DNA from: Paenibacillus xylanilyticus
Lineage (GTDB): Bacteria > Bacillota > Bacilli > Paenibacillales > Paenibacillaceae
Direction of reading: 5' to 3'
Assembly (NCBI RefSeq): GCF_009664365.1
Contig: NZ_CP044310.1
Coordinates: 4,529,001-4,593,000 of the forward strand
DNA length: 64,000 nt
Below the pieces are notes generated by a model. It ran no database searches and had not been told where the DNA came from. It saw only the letters and a program-made list of their open reading frames with translations. This document shows, one piece after another, positions 38,713-48,628 of the stretch (position 1 is the stretch's first letter; every line of letters begins with the position of its first letter). Position numbers and translations under genes: made by a program.

Positions 38713-41637
38713 TTACCTCTCCTCTCCCATTTTGACAGCCTGGTGAACCCGCAATCTGCGAATCTGCCACAGCAGCATCGTTGCTCCAACAATCAGCATG
38801 ACCACAGTCACGCCGTACAGCTGCAGCATATCTTGTTGTTCAAATACAATCCGGAACGGAGGTACTTGTGCAGATACATTATCTGTCGTTTGTAAGAATG
38901 GCAGGAACAGACGACTGGATACCTGACCAATTCCGATGCCGAGCAAAATGGAAAGGCCTGCCGTGAAGACTTGTTCCAGGAGCAGCATTCCGCTCAGCTG
39001 TGCACGTGATAATCCCATGGCTCTTAATACACCGAACTGGACAACACGGCCTGACAGGTTAAAGAACCAATACAGGATGTACCCAATCAGGGATATGATG
39101 ACCGAGACCAGGAAGCCCAGACTCAGAATCCCGAACACACCGCCACGCGACGGATGTTTGCCTTGGGATACCAATTCTGTACGTACATCGCGTACGGAAG
39201 ATAGCTCAATGCCCTCTGCTGCAAGCTTCTCCATTAATGGAGCCACCTTGGCATCAGGTTCCATTTTCAACCAGACCTCATACGGAATCAGCGGTACCTG
39301 ATCATAGATATAGTCCAGATTGGCCACGAAGAATGGCGTCTGGTCCGGATACTGTGCAGGCCAGTATGGGATAATGCCGAAAACCACGAATTCAATGGCC
39401 TGGCCCTGAACGCCAATAGAGATCAGATCTCCAGTTTTGAGCTTGAACTTGTCCGCAAATTTGGATGAGATCAACACAGCCCCTTCATACTTGCCTAACA
39501 AGTCAAGATACTTATATGGATGTGCCGGGAACAGGTCGTTACGGAACCACGCCACCTGAGCAAAATCCACATTATCAATCCCGACCAGCATACCCTGGCC
39601 GCCGGATTTACCGGATACAATGATATTCCCTTTCGTCTGCAGCACTCTCGCTGCATGTTCCACGCCGTCCAGTCTGCGGAATACTTCAAATGGAGGTTCG
39701 GAGTAAATGACTTTGGATGGTTGGGAATTCCCACCGCCTCCACCTGGAGCACCTCCACCGCCATTGCCGCCTCCGGCAGCACCACCGCCACCAGAACCTC
39801 CGCCACCGTTTCCACCGCCTTGCTGACCTCCGCCTGAACCACCGTTCTGACCGGAACCGCCAGGTTTGACCTCAGGTGTTCCTTCCCATACCGTTTGCAT
39901 AATGACGTCAGAACCGTATCGGTACAACGTACGCTCAGTGGAGTTCAGATCAATGGTCCGAGCTGCAGCCGAGTTGTACACACCAAGCCCGAGTGTCAAA
40001 ACAAGCAGGATCATCAACGGGTAATAAGACGATGATGACCGCGATAGCTGTGTCAGGGTCAAGTAGAGTGGAACCGGCAGGAATTTGCGCCCAATCCACT
40101 GAATAAGCTTCAGAATCCATGGGAACAACCGCAGGAAGAACAGACCCAAGGCAAAGATCGCTAGCGCAGGTACAAAGAATAGAAACGGCTGTACCTGCAG
40201 CTGATCTGTCGTCATACCCGTCTGGAACGTCAGCATCTGACGTTCATAGAACAGGTAGTATCCATATCCTGCAAGACCCAGCAGCAGGATATCGAGGAAC
40301 CAACGCTGCCATATGGGAGCACGATCCGTACGTGCCTGGCGTCGCTTGGCCGAAACAATCGTCGCTCGTGCATAGGTTATTGCCGGAATAAGTGAAGCAA
40401 TAATGGCTACGAGTACGGCGACAAGGCCCAGCAGGATGGCTTCTTTGGACACACCAATTGGAATCGACTTGCGATCCACGAACGACAGAAACCCACTGGC
40501 TGACCCAATGCTTTTGGCCATAAACCAGCCAAGCATTGGACCAATCACGAGCGCGATTGCCCCCAAAAAGATACCCTCCAGCAGGTATAGGGAGAAAATT
40601 TGCCGTGCTGAAGCTCCGCGACTTCGCAGTACCGCAATGTCACTTTCCTGCTTCTGCAGGGACTGTCTGGCATTCATTGCAATAAAATAAAAAACCATCG
40701 CAATCATCGGTGCTGCCAGTGTAAACAGCATTGTCTGCAGCTGCAGACTCTGACTGCGGAATTGCTTCAACAGATCACCAAAGGTGATATCCACCTTCGT
40801 ATCCTTGAGCCGCTGGTACAGATCGATATCCAAACGTTCCAGCATGGATGTTAGACCCGGCAGCTGACTGGTTTGGATTTCCTTCAGATCAAACGCATAA
40901 TACCAGCGCGAATTCTGAAGAGGAATTCCTTTTTCCTTCAGCAGCACATCATTGAACACGGACTCATCCACATACAGCCCATTCATCATGCCATCGAATC
41001 CCTGAACCCAATACGGACTGTTCAGATCATCTGCCTTGAAGGAACCGGTAATTTTGACACGCAATGTGATATCGAGCCCGCTGTACACGGGGTATTCCAA
41101 AATATCACCGACGTGCAGATCGTTCCGGTACATGCCTTCCTCCAGCATAACCGCTTCAACAATGTCATCCTTCACTTGATTGCCTGGCTTCACGCCGGCA
41201 GTATAATTCACCTGCGCATCCAGCCCGCTCATCGTTCCGAGCGTCATGCTCCGAACCCGGCTGGCATCCACCTTGGTGGGGTCCTCCGGATTCACCTCGG
41301 TGCTCCGAATGGATCTGGAATTCACATACGTATGAAATGGAAAACCGATATCGCGAGGCACATCCTCCCGAATATAGCGATCCACTTCTTCTAATCCGAG
41401 CGTGTCTGTCTTAACCCCGCCCGGAGCTTGATAACTCATAAGCAACGAACCTGCAGGCAGCCCCTCACTGTTATCCTGCAAGGTCTGTGCCACAACCCGC
41501 TTCAGTGCACCGTCGGCATACATCGGAATACTGACGGTGAATGCTACCGCCACAATCAGTCCGATCAATGTACTGAATGTCATCCAACGGGTGTTCCACA
41601 TTTTCCGGAACAACAGTCTGAGCAATGGCAGCCCCAT
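38713..41637 (-). CDS. 974-aa FtsX-like ABC exporter permease with Gly-rich insert
   Basis: A fused permease of the MacB/FtsX/BceB kind with about ten membrane helices. Helix 1 is at residues 15-35, three more follow about residue 310 (APMIAMVFYFIAMNARQ and on), two more near 450-510, then a helix near 545, and the last three from about 850. Two large extracytoplasmic domains lie between them. The second carries a glycine-rich run around residues 575-630, long stretches of GGG with N, S, A and Q, before VIYSEPPF. Such a run is unusual in a permease. The gene overlaps the adaptor stop by one base (TAATG). Confidence 0.92.
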   Translation of the reverse strand: MGLPLLRLLFRKMWNTRWMTFSTLIGLIVAVAFTVSIPMYADGALKRVVAQTLQDNSEGLPAGSLLMSYQAPGGVKTDTLGLEEVDRYIREDVPRDIGFPFHTYVNSRSIRSTEVNPEDPTKVDASRVRSMTLGTMSGLDAQVNYTAGVKPGNQVKDDIVEAVMLEEGMYRNDLHVGDILEYPVYSGLDITLRVKITGSFKADDLNSPYWVQGFDGMMNGLYVDESVFNDVLLKEKGIPLQNSRWYYAFDLKEIQTSQLPGLTSMLERLDIDLYQRLKDTKVDITFGDLLKQFRSQSLQLQTMLFTLAAPMIAMVFYFIAMNARQSLQKQESDIAVLRSRGASARQIFSLYLLEGIFLGAIALVIGPMLGWFMAKSIGSASGFLSFVDRKSIPIGVSKEAILLGLVAVLVAIIASLIPAITYARATIVSAKRRQARTDRAPIWQRWFLDILLLGLAGYGYYLFYERQMLTFQTGMTTDQLQVQPFLFFVPALAIFALGLFFLRLFPWILKLIQWIGRKFLPVPLYLTLTQLSRSSSSYYPLMILLVLTLGLGVYNSAAARTIDLNSTERTLYRYGSDVIMQTVWEGTPEVKPGGSGQNGGSGGGQQGGGNGGGGSGGGGAAGGGNGGGGAPGGGGGNSQPSKVIYSEPPFEVFRRLDGVEHAARVLQTKGNIIVSGKSGGQGMLVGIDNVDFAQVAWFRNDLFPAHPYKYLDLLGKYEGAVLISSKFADKFKLKTGDLISIGVQGQAIEFVVFGIIPYWPAQYPDQTPFFVANLDYIYDQVPLIPYEVWLKMEPDAKVAPLMEKLAAEGIELSSVRDVRTELVSQGKHPSRGGVFGILSLGFLVSVIISLIGYILYWFFNLSGRVVQFGVLRAMGLSRAQLSGMLLLEQVFTAGLSILLGIGIGQVSSRLFLPFLQTTDNVSAQVPPFRIVFEQQDMLQLYGVTVVMLIVGATMLLWQIRRLRVHQAVKMGEER

Positions 41638-42752
41638 TAGCGGCCCACCACTTTCTGTCCAACGGTCAAACCCTTCAGAATTTCAACATCCGTGGATGTC
41701 TGCTGCCCCACTTCAACGTCCACTTCGCGCTTGCTGCCATCACTTTCAACGACCTGCACGTATGTTCTTGAACCGATGGAGCGCAGCGCCGATACAGGAA
41801 TGACAATCGCATCCTCCGTGCGCTGGGTCACAATGGATACTGACAGAGGAGTTCCGCGTTCCACACCCTTGGGCATTTTCGTCAGGGAGACGATAACATA
41901 CTTGTCGAGGGTTTCTTTGACTGGCGGAGTGCCACCTTCGCCTGTATCTCCACCGTTTCCACTTCCACTTCCAGCAGCCTCAGCAACAGGCATCACTTTA
42001 ACTCTGCCGGATACCTTACCCGCTCCATTGATGTCGACATCCGCCTTCATGCCAGCCGAGAATTTCTCCAGATCTTCCTTGGCAAATGTAGCTGCGACAA
42101 CCAGATTTGACGTATCCGCGATCGTTGCAATCGGATCATAGGCTTTGACTGCTGCACCTTTCTCCACCTGAACCGCAATAATCGTTCCTCCGAACGGAGC
42201 GGTCAGCGTCGCTTTACCTAACTGCTCCTCCAGATCAGCCAGTTCCTGGCGCAGTTCTTCAAATGCAATGGTTGCCTCTTCGAACTCCACCGGATCCATC
42301 TCATCTCGTTTACGAAGTGTTTCTTTCATTTGTACTTCCGATTTGCGAATCTGCAGCTTTTTGGCCCGAATTTCCTTTTCTACACTCTCCACGTCGAGCT
42401 CTGCGAGGAGCTGGCCTTTCTTCACTTTATCCCCCGGTTTCACGTTCAGTTCCTTGATGTGCATACCGTCCAGTGTGAAATACACCTTCTCTTCCCGCTG
42501 ACTCATCATTTTACCGCTGCCGCTAACCTTTTTTTCCAACGTTTCTGTCCGGACTTCATATTCCGGCTTTTTGGAAATCGTAGGCGGCGTGATCGGTGGA
42601 AGCACTTCTTCCTCTGTTTCTGCCGGCAGCAAAGAACAGCCTGACATCGTTACAGCCATGATTGCACCAATTACAATCAGCGCTGCACGTTTCCCCCTTT
42701 TCGGAGCGGCCTCTTTACTTGATAAATCTGCCGTCCGCCATTTCATAAACAT
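41637..42752 (-). CDS. HlyD/MacA-type periplasmic adaptor lipoprotein
   Basis: 371 residues. A signal peptide with lipobox MSGCS anchors it to the membrane. A barrel-sandwich region (VYFTLDGMHIKELNVKPGD) follows, then a coiled-coil hairpin (residues about 125-180, KEIRAKKLQIRKSEVQM and EEATIAFEELRQELADLEEQ), the return lipoyl half (APFGGTIIAVQVEKGA), and a beta-barrel and membrane-proximal region. It has a Gly-rich loop near residue 270. This is the MacA partner of the permease. The start is the ATG 9 bases after GGAGG, inside the end of the ATPase gene. Confidence 0.92.
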   Translation of the reverse strand: MFMKWRTADLSSKEAAPKRGKRAALIVIGAIMAVTMSGCSLLPAETEEEVLPPITPPTISKKPEYEVRTETLEKKVSGSGKMMSQREEKVYFTLDGMHIKELNVKPGDKVKKGQLLAELDVESVEKEIRAKKLQIRKSEVQMKETLRKRDEMDPVEFEEATIAFEELRQELADLEEQLGKATLTAPFGGTIIAVQVEKGAAVKAYDPIATIADTSNLVVAATFAKEDLEKFSAGMKADVDINGAGKVSGRVKVMPVAEAAGSGSGNGGDTGEGGTPPVKETLDKYVIVSLTKMPKGVERGTPLSVSIVTQRTEDAIVIPVSALRSIGSRTYVQVVESDGSKREVDVEVGQQTSTDVEILKGLTVGQKVVGR

Positions 42753-43656
42753 GGTCCGCAACCTCCAAAATCGTAGGATCGTGTGTAGTCATACATATGG
42801 TTACTTGTTCTACTTCAATAATATTGCGAAATACGGACATAACCTGTGCTCCCATTTTGGAATCCAGCTCAGCTGTCGGCTCATCCGCAAGCAGCAGTCT
42901 GGGTCTATGCGCAATGGCCTTGGCGATCGCCACCCGCTGCTGCTCCCCCCCGGACATCTCGAACGGCCGGTGCTTCACCCGCTTGGACAGTCCGACCAGA
43001 TCAAGACAATGGCCAACCCGATCCTTCCATTCCGAGCGAGGCACATCTGCCATTCGCAATGACAGCTCAACATTTTCCCATGCCGACAGCAAGGGCATCA
43101 GTGCATAGGCCTGAAAAATAAAACCGATTTCCTTACGCCGCAGAGAGGTCCGCTTCCGGTCACCCCAATCCTGCAAAGGCTGTCCGGAAAACAGTATGTC
43201 CCCACTGGAAGGCTGATCCAGTCCGCCCAGCATATTGAGCAGTGTCGTTTTGCCCGAGCCTGATCGACCCTTCAGCATAACCAGCTGCTGCGGGTTGACT
43301 TCCATGTCGATGCCTTTGAGTACATGGATAATCCGGCTGCCCGTCTGAAAGCTGCGATGTACATTACGAACTTCCAGCACAGGTCCGTCGTACGGAGGCA
43401 GTAAGCTGGCTTTTGCCTTGGGCTGGGACTTCGCTTCAGGTTCAGCAGCGGCAACGGCTACCTCATCCTGGATTATTCCATCACCTATGGATTGCGAGTC
43501 GATGGAAGGACTATCGGGGTCACTTATGTATGCCGAGGCTTCCTGCCCGGCGGTGTTCTGCTGCTCCGTGTGCCCTTTTGCATGCTTCTCGCCTGACTGG
43601 CTTTTGGCAGATTTCATCCTGGATAATAATTTCTTCATGCCAGCAATCACGCTCAT
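42715..43656 (-). CDS. ABC ATPase (MacB/LolD type) with long N-terminal extension
   Basis: 313 residues, first gene of the exporter cluster. Residues 95-313 form an ATPase: Walker A GRSGSGKTT, signature MSGGEQQR, Walker B LLLADEPTAE, H loop MTTHD. The first 90 residues are a low-complexity Ser/Glu/Gln/Ala-rich stretch with no homologue in LolD-type ATPases and may be a disordered tether. The start is uncertain (ATG, a GTG two codons on, or a later ATG). A weak TATAAT box lies at 43725-43730 on the minus strand. Confidence 0.9.
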   Translation of the reverse strand: MSVIAGMKKLLSRMKSAKSQSGEKHAKGHTEQQNTAGQEASAYISDPDSPSIDSQSIGDGIIQDEVAVAAAEPEAKSQPKAKASLLPPYDGPVLEVRNVHRSFQTGSRIIHVLKGIDMEVNPQQLVMLKGRSGSGKTTLLNMLGGLDQPSSGDILFSGQPLQDWGDRKRTSLRRKEIGFIFQAYALMPLLSAWENVELSLRMADVPRSEWKDRVGHCLDLVGLSKRVKHRPFEMSGGEQQRVAIAKAIAHRPRLLLADEPTAELDSKMGAQVMSVFRNIIEVEQVTICMTTHDPTILEVADHVYEMADGRFIK

Positions 43657-43811
43657 CCTTTCTTAACATCCCAATCATTTCATTAAGGGTACTAAAATTA
43701 GAAATCTATTCCATACTACACTGCATTATAAACGACCGGTCCCAACTAAAAGTTACAAGCTTTTTACAACGTAGCGGGGAAAAAGTTAATATTTTGATGA
43801 ACAAACGAAAA

Positions 43812-43836
43812 AAGCACCCCAGAGTGTGGGATGCTT
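43812..43836 (-). terminator. Terminator of the pyr operon
   Basis: AAGCACCCC and GGGATGCTT arms (one mismatch), followed on the minus strand by TTTTTCG. It lies 93 bases beyond the pyrE stop. Confidence 0.8.
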
Positions 43837-43928
43837 CTTGCCAAATCTATGAATTTGCCTCTATAGCGCCAATCATTACAATTTTGATACTGTTCGTAAG
43901 TCGAACAGCACAAGATGCACAGATGATA

Positions 43929-44570
43929 TTATTTACCAAATGAAGAAGGATCTTCACGCCAGGATTTGAGCAGCTCGAAATCACTCTCCTGGATGGTTCC
44001 CTGAGCCAATGCCACGTCCATTAGGGCCGTATAGTTGGAGAGGGTTTGCAGCTGAATGCCGGCTTCTTCAAATGCTTTTACCCCTTTATCCAGCTGATAG
44101 CTGAAAATCGCCAGCACGGCGAGCGGTGTTGCCCCTGCTGCACGCACTGCTTCTGCGGCTTTGATTGAGCTGCCTCCTGTAGAAATGAGGTCCTCAATAA
44201 CAACCACTTTTTGGCCTTCGGTAATAATGCCTTCAATCAGGTTTTCCTTACCATGTCCTTTCGCCTTGTCACGAATGTAGGCCATTGGCAGATTCAGCTT
44301 CTGAGCTACCCATGCTGCATGCGGAATACCTGCGGTTGCTGTACCTGCAATGACTTCTGCATCCGGGTACTGTTCACGAATAATGGCAGCGAAGGCTTCG
44401 GCAATGTCATTGCGAATCTCTGGATAGGACATCGTCAGACGGTTGTCGCAATAGATCGGGGACTTGATCCCCGAGGTCCAGGTAAAAGGCTGCTGCGGGC
44501 GCAGTGCCACGGCGTTAATCTTCAGAAGTTGGGATGCAATATGGTTAGGAATCTCGTTCAGTGCGATCAT
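43929..44570 (-). CDS. pyrE: Orotate phosphoribosyltransferase
   Basis: 213 residues. Adds the ribose 5-phosphate of PRPP to orotate, giving orotidine 5'-phosphate. The PRPP-binding motif VVVIEDLISTGGSS is intact, and TSGIKSPIYCDNR and KAKGHGKENLIEG are typical of the family. It overlaps the pyrF stop by 4 bases (ATGA), so coupled translation is likely. Last gene of the operon. Confidence 0.97.
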   Translation of the reverse strand: MIALNEIPNHIASQLLKINAVALRPQQPFTWTSGIKSPIYCDNRLTMSYPEIRNDIAEAFAAIIREQYPDAEVIAGTATAGIPHAAWVAQKLNLPMAYIRDKAKGHGKENLIEGIITEGQKVVVIEDLISTGGSSIKAAEAVRAAGATPLAVLAIFSYQLDKGVKAFEEAGIQLQTLSNYTALMDVALAQGTIQESDFELLKSWREDPSSFGK

Positions 44571-45307
44571 GCGTTCAACATCTCCTTCAAAATGGTTTCT
44601 GCTGCTTCTCGTGGATTGGGCGCACCTGTAATCGGTCTGCCTACAACAATGTAGTGGCTGCCTCTGGCGATGGCTTCCCCTGGCGTGAGGACACGTGTCT
44701 GGTCACCAAGACCACTGCCTGCCGGGCGAATTCCCGGAGTAACGGTGTGAAAATCGCTGCCGCATGCTGCCCGGATGGCCGGCACCTCAAGTGGAGAAGC
44801 CACAACGCCATCCAGGCCTGCTTCATGAGCCAGTCCAGCATAACGAACCACTGCCGCTTCCACACTTCCCTCAATGCCAATCTCGCTGTTCATTGTTTCC
44901 TGACTGGTGCTCGTGAGCTGGGTAACTGCGATGATTTCCGGCCTGTTCAGAGAAGAATCTGCAGCCAGCGCTGCTTCCGCTCCTTCGCGTGCAGCACGCA
45001 TCATGCTTGTACCGCCTGCTGCGTGTACGTTGAACATGTCTACACCGAGGCGGGTGATACTCTCGGCACCACCGCGAACGGTATTGGGGATATCGTGCAT
45101 CTTCACATCGAGGAACACCGAATACCCTTTTGCTTTCAGCTCCCGGATAAAGTCCGGACCTGCTGCGTAGAACAGCTGCATTCCTACCTTCAGATAACAT
45201 GGAATGCCTTCAAGCGCCTGTACCAGTGCCTGCGCTTGTTCTGCATTAGGATAATCGAGTGCGACCATTAAACGGCCAGCCATTTCGTTGAAATCAGGGT
45301 GATTCAT
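44567..45307 (-). CDS. pyrF: Orotidine 5'-phosphate decarboxylase
   Basis: 246 residues, a TIM-barrel decarboxylase making UMP. Visible motifs are MVALDYPNAEQA, FLDVKMHDIPNTV (catalytic Asp-Lys-Asp group) and the phosphate loop GVVASPLEV with TPGIRP. The start is the ATG after GGAAGGAG, since a longer frame upstream has no ribosome site. Next to it a strong hairpin separates it from carB, in the place where pyrK-pyrD stand in Bacillus. Confidence 0.97.
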   Translation of the reverse strand: MNHPDFNEMAGRLMVALDYPNAEQAQALVQALEGIPCYLKVGMQLFYAAGPDFIRELKAKGYSVFLDVKMHDIPNTVRGGAESITRLGVDMFNVHAAGGTSMMRAAREGAEAALAADSSLNRPEIIAVTQLTSTSQETMNSEIGIEGSVEAAVVRYAGLAHEAGLDGVVASPLEVPAIRAACGSDFHTVTPGIRPAGSGLGDQTRVLTPGEAIARGSHYIVVGRPITGAPNPREAAETILKEMLNA

Positions 45308-45358
45308 CCAATCCGCTCCTTCCACATGCTTGTTTTTCCGTTTTTTGCCCGATATAAA

Positions 45359-45393
45359 GGACATCCCGTCAGCCCAAGGGCTGACTGATGTCC
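45359..45393 (-). other. Strong intercistronic hairpin between carB and pyrF
   Basis: GGACATC and GATGTCC outer arms plus GTCAGCCC/GGGCTGAC inside, both perfect, with a two-base loop. The minus strand continues TTTATATC, so it may act as a leaky terminator or an mRNA-processing and stability element. Confidence 0.7.
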
Positions 45394-45408
45394 TTCATTA
45401 GAGATTAC

Positions 45409-48400
45409 TTATTCAACAAAAGCCGGCATGGCTTCGGAGGAGAAATTGATCGTTTCCAGCATTCTCAGCAGGGCACGAATCGTATCCAGTGAAGTCATAC
45501 ATACAATGCCGTTCTCTACCGCTTCACGACGAATCCGGAAACCGTCACGCTGCGGTGTTTTACCTTTGGTCAGTGTGTTGAACACGAAGTTCGCTTCCCC
45601 GCTGCGAATCATATCGAGGATGTTCGGCGAACCTTCGCTCAGTTTTTTCACCGTCGTTACCGGAATGTTTGCCGCCTCAAGTGCAGCTGCCGTACCTCCG
45701 GTAGCCATGATTTTGTAACCGAGTCGGTAGAATCCTTCAAGCAATGGTACCGCTTCTTCTTTGTCTTTGTCGGCAACCGTAACCACGATTGCTCCGGTAG
45801 CCGGAATTTTCATGCCTGCTCCGATGAGACCTTTGAACAATGCTTTGGCGTAATTCGGGTCACGTCCCATAACTTCGCCTGTCGATTTCATCTCTGGTCC
45901 AAGGGTCGGCTCTACACGGCGCAGCTTCGCGAAGGAGAATACCGGTACTTTAACCGAAACATGATCCGTCTCAGGCCACAAACCGTCCACATACCCCAGG
46001 TCTTTCAGCTTCACACCCAAGATTGCCTGTGTTGCCAGGTTTGCCATTGGAATGTTCGTTACTTTGCTCAGGAAAGGTACTGTACGGGATGAACGCGGGT
46101 TCACCTCGATGACATACACTTGGCCATCATGGATAACGAACTGGATGTTGACGAGACCAACTGTTTTGAGTTCTTTTGCAATTTTGATTGTGATCTCGAC
46201 GATTTTTTCTTTCAAATCCTGGGACAGGTGCTGTGGCGGATATACCGCGATAGAGTCACCGGAGTGCACCCCTGCACGTTCGATATGTTCCATGATACCT
46301 GGAACCAGTACCGTTTCACCATCACAGATGGCGTCTACCTCAACCTCTTTACCCAGCATGTAACGGTCGATCAGTACCGGATGCTCCGGATTGATTTTAA
46401 CCGCCTGTTCCATATATGTCAGCAATTCCGCATCGGAGTATACAATCTCCATGGCACGACCACCGAGTACATAGGAAGGACGAACCAGCACAGGGTAACC
46501 CAGGCTTTGTGCCGTCTCTACCGCATCATCTACGGATGTAACTGTTTTACCTTTCGGCTGTGCAATTTCCAAACGGGACAGAAGGCGTTCGAATTTCTTG
46601 CGATCCTCTGCCTCATCAATGCTCTCCAGATCCGTTCCGAGTATCGTTACACCTGCATTACGCAGTGGTGCTGCCAAGTTGATGGCTGTTTGACCACCGA
46701 ACTGTACGATAACCCCTACCGGCTGTTCCTGCTCAATTACGTTCATGACATCCTCGAAGAACAGTGGCTCGAAGTACAGACGATCGGATGTATTGAAGTC
46801 TGTGGATACTGTTTCAGGGTTATTGTTGATAATAACCGCTTCGTAGCCAGCCTTTTGCAAAGCCCATACTGCGTGTACTGTGGAGTAGTCGAACTCAATC
46901 CCTTGACCGATCCGGATTGGACCCGAACCCAGCACTACGACTTTTTTCTTGTCCGAAGGGATAACTTCATTCTCCGTTTCGTACGTCGAGTAGTAGTATG
47001 GTGTTGTTGCTTCAAACTCTGCTGCACATGTATCAACCATTTTGTAAACCGGGCGAAGGTTCTCCTCGTCACGACGCGCTCTAACCTCTGCTTCCGTTGT
47101 CAGTGTGCTTCCAGGTTGACCTTGAGCACGCAGTTCAGCAATTGCACGGTCCGTGAATCCAAGACGCTTCGCTTGATACAGCGTTTCGGAAGACAGCTCG
47201 GATTCCTCGCGGATACGATCTTCGAAGCCGACCAGACCTTCAATTTTGTCCAGGAACCACCAGTCAATTTTCGTCAGATCCTGCAGTTGTTGCAATGTAT
47301 AACCTCTGCGGAATGCTTCAGCCACCAGGAACATGCGCTCATCATCGGCTTTGACCAGACGTTCGTTAAGTGTAGCTTCGTCCAGTGTTTCTGCATCTTT
47401 CAAGTACAGACGGTGCACACCGATCTCGAGTGAGCGAACTGCCTTGTGAATCGACTCTTCAAAGGTACGGCCGATAGCCATAACCTCGCCTGTTGCTTTC
47501 ATTTGTGTACCCAGCTTGCGGTTCGCGGAAGTGAACTTGTCGAACGGCCAGCGAGGGATTTTGCTCACGATATAATCCAGTGTTGGCTCAAAGCAAGCAT
47601 AGGTTTGGCCTGTTACCGGGTTGACAATCTCATCAAGCGTATAACCCATGGCGATTTTGGCAGCCATTTTTGCAATCGGATAGCCAGTTGCTTTGGAAGC
47701 CAGCGCCGAGGAGCGGCTTACCCGCGGATTCACTTCGATAACATAGTACTGGAAGCTGTGCGGATCCAGGGCGAACTGTACGTTACATCCACCTTCAATG
47801 TTAAGGGCGCGAATGATTTTCAGGGATGCTGAACGCAGCATCTGATATTCACGGTCAGACAGCGTCTGGCTTGGGGCCACAACGATACTGTCACCTGTGT
47901 GAACGCCGACCGGATCGAAGTTTTCCATGTTGCAGACTACGATACAGTTATCGTTCTTGTCACGCATAACTTCATACTCGACTTCTTTCATGCCTGCAAT
48001 ACTCTTCTCGACCAGACATTGCCCAATTGGGCTGTAGCGAAGTCCTGCTGCGACGGTCTCACGAAGCTCTTCTTCATTCGCACAGATCCCGCCGCCTGTT
48101 CCGCCAAGCGTATAAGCTGGACGTACGATAATCGGATAACCAATCTCTCCTGCAAACTCAAGGGATTCTTCAAGTGTCGTTACGATAACACTTTCTGGTA
48201 CAGGCTGTTCCAATTCACGCATCAGATCACGGAACAGGTCACGATCTTCCGCTTTCTCGATGGATGTCAGCTGTGTTCCGAGCAATTTCACATTTTCACG
48301 TTCCAGGACACCGGCACGAGCCAGTTCCACCGCCATGTTCAAACCGGTTTGACCGCCAAGCGTAGGCAGCAATCCGTCTGGGCGTTCCTGACGAATGATC

Positions 48401-48627
48401 TGAGTGACGAAATCAAGTGTAATCGGCTCGATGTAGACTTTGTCCGCCATGTTGGTATCGGTCATGATGGTTGCCGGGTTGCTGTTAATGAGTACAACTT
48501 CCACGCCTTCTTCTTTCAGTGCCTGGCAAGCCTGTGTACCGGCATAGTCGAACTCGGCCGCTTGACCGATGACGATTGGACCGGAACCAATCACCAGGAT
48601 TTTTTTGAGGTCTTTGTTAATCGGCAT
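45409..48627 (-). CDS. carB: Carbamoyl-phosphate synthase large subunit
   Basis: 1072 residues, the full size of the large subunit. Two ATP-grasp halves are visible (the start KILVIGSGPIVIGQAAEFDY and, in the second half, VVVLGSGPIRIGQGIEFDY). An oligomerisation region lies in between and a C-terminal MGS-like allosteric domain at the end (ATGGTAAALEAANIPV). It makes carbamoyl phosphate from glutamine-derived ammonia, bicarbonate and 2 ATP. Its start lies 1 base after the carA stop. AAAGGAG precedes the ATG. Confidence 0.97.
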   Translation of the reverse strand: MPINKDLKKILVIGSGPIVIGQAAEFDYAGTQACQALKEEGVEVVLINSNPATIMTDTNMADKVYIEPITLDFVTQIIRQERPDGLLPTLGGQTGLNMAVELARAGVLERENVKLLGTQLTSIEKAEDRDLFRDLMRELEQPVPESVIVTTLEESLEFAGEIGYPIIVRPAYTLGGTGGGICANEEELRETVAAGLRYSPIGQCLVEKSIAGMKEVEYEVMRDKNDNCIVVCNMENFDPVGVHTGDSIVVAPSQTLSDREYQMLRSASLKIIRALNIEGGCNVQFALDPHSFQYYVIEVNPRVSRSSALASKATGYPIAKMAAKIAMGYTLDEIVNPVTGQTYACFEPTLDYIVSKIPRWPFDKFTSANRKLGTQMKATGEVMAIGRTFEESIHKAVRSLEIGVHRLYLKDAETLDEATLNERLVKADDERMFLVAEAFRRGYTLQQLQDLTKIDWWFLDKIEGLVGFEDRIREESELSSETLYQAKRLGFTDRAIAELRAQGQPGSTLTTEAEVRARRDEENLRPVYKMVDTCAAEFEATTPYYYSTYETENEVIPSDKKKVVVLGSGPIRIGQGIEFDYSTVHAVWALQKAGYEAVIINNNPETVSTDFNTSDRLYFEPLFFEDVMNVIEQEQPVGVIVQFGGQTAINLAAPLRNAGVTILGTDLESIDEAEDRKKFERLLSRLEIAQPKGKTVTSVDDAVETAQSLGYPVLVRPSYVLGGRAMEIVYSDAELLTYMEQAVKINPEHPVLIDRYMLGKEVEVDAICDGETVLVPGIMEHIERAGVHSGDSIAVYPPQHLSQDLKEKIVEITIKIAKELKTVGLVNIQFVIHDGQVYVIEVNPRSSRTVPFLSKVTNIPMANLATQAILGVKLKDLGYVDGLWPETDHVSVKVPVFSFAKLRRVEPTLGPEMKSTGEVMGRDPNYAKALFKGLIGAGMKIPATGAIVVTVADKDKEEAVPLLEGFYRLGYKIMATGGTAAALEAANIPVTTVKKLSEGSPNILDMIRSGEANFVFNTLTKGKTPQRDGFRIRREAVENGIVCMTSLDTIRALLRMLETINFSSEAMPAFVE

Positions 48628-48628
48628 G

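Noticed and set aside
41537..41803. Plus-strand frames opposite the permease and adaptor genes
   Set aside because: Short shadows of the exporter genes with no ribosome site.
46120..47433. 437-codon open frame on the plus strand opposite carB
   Set aside because: Antisense to a certain gene, no ribosome site, cysteine- and histidine-rich composition typical of a reversed coding strand.
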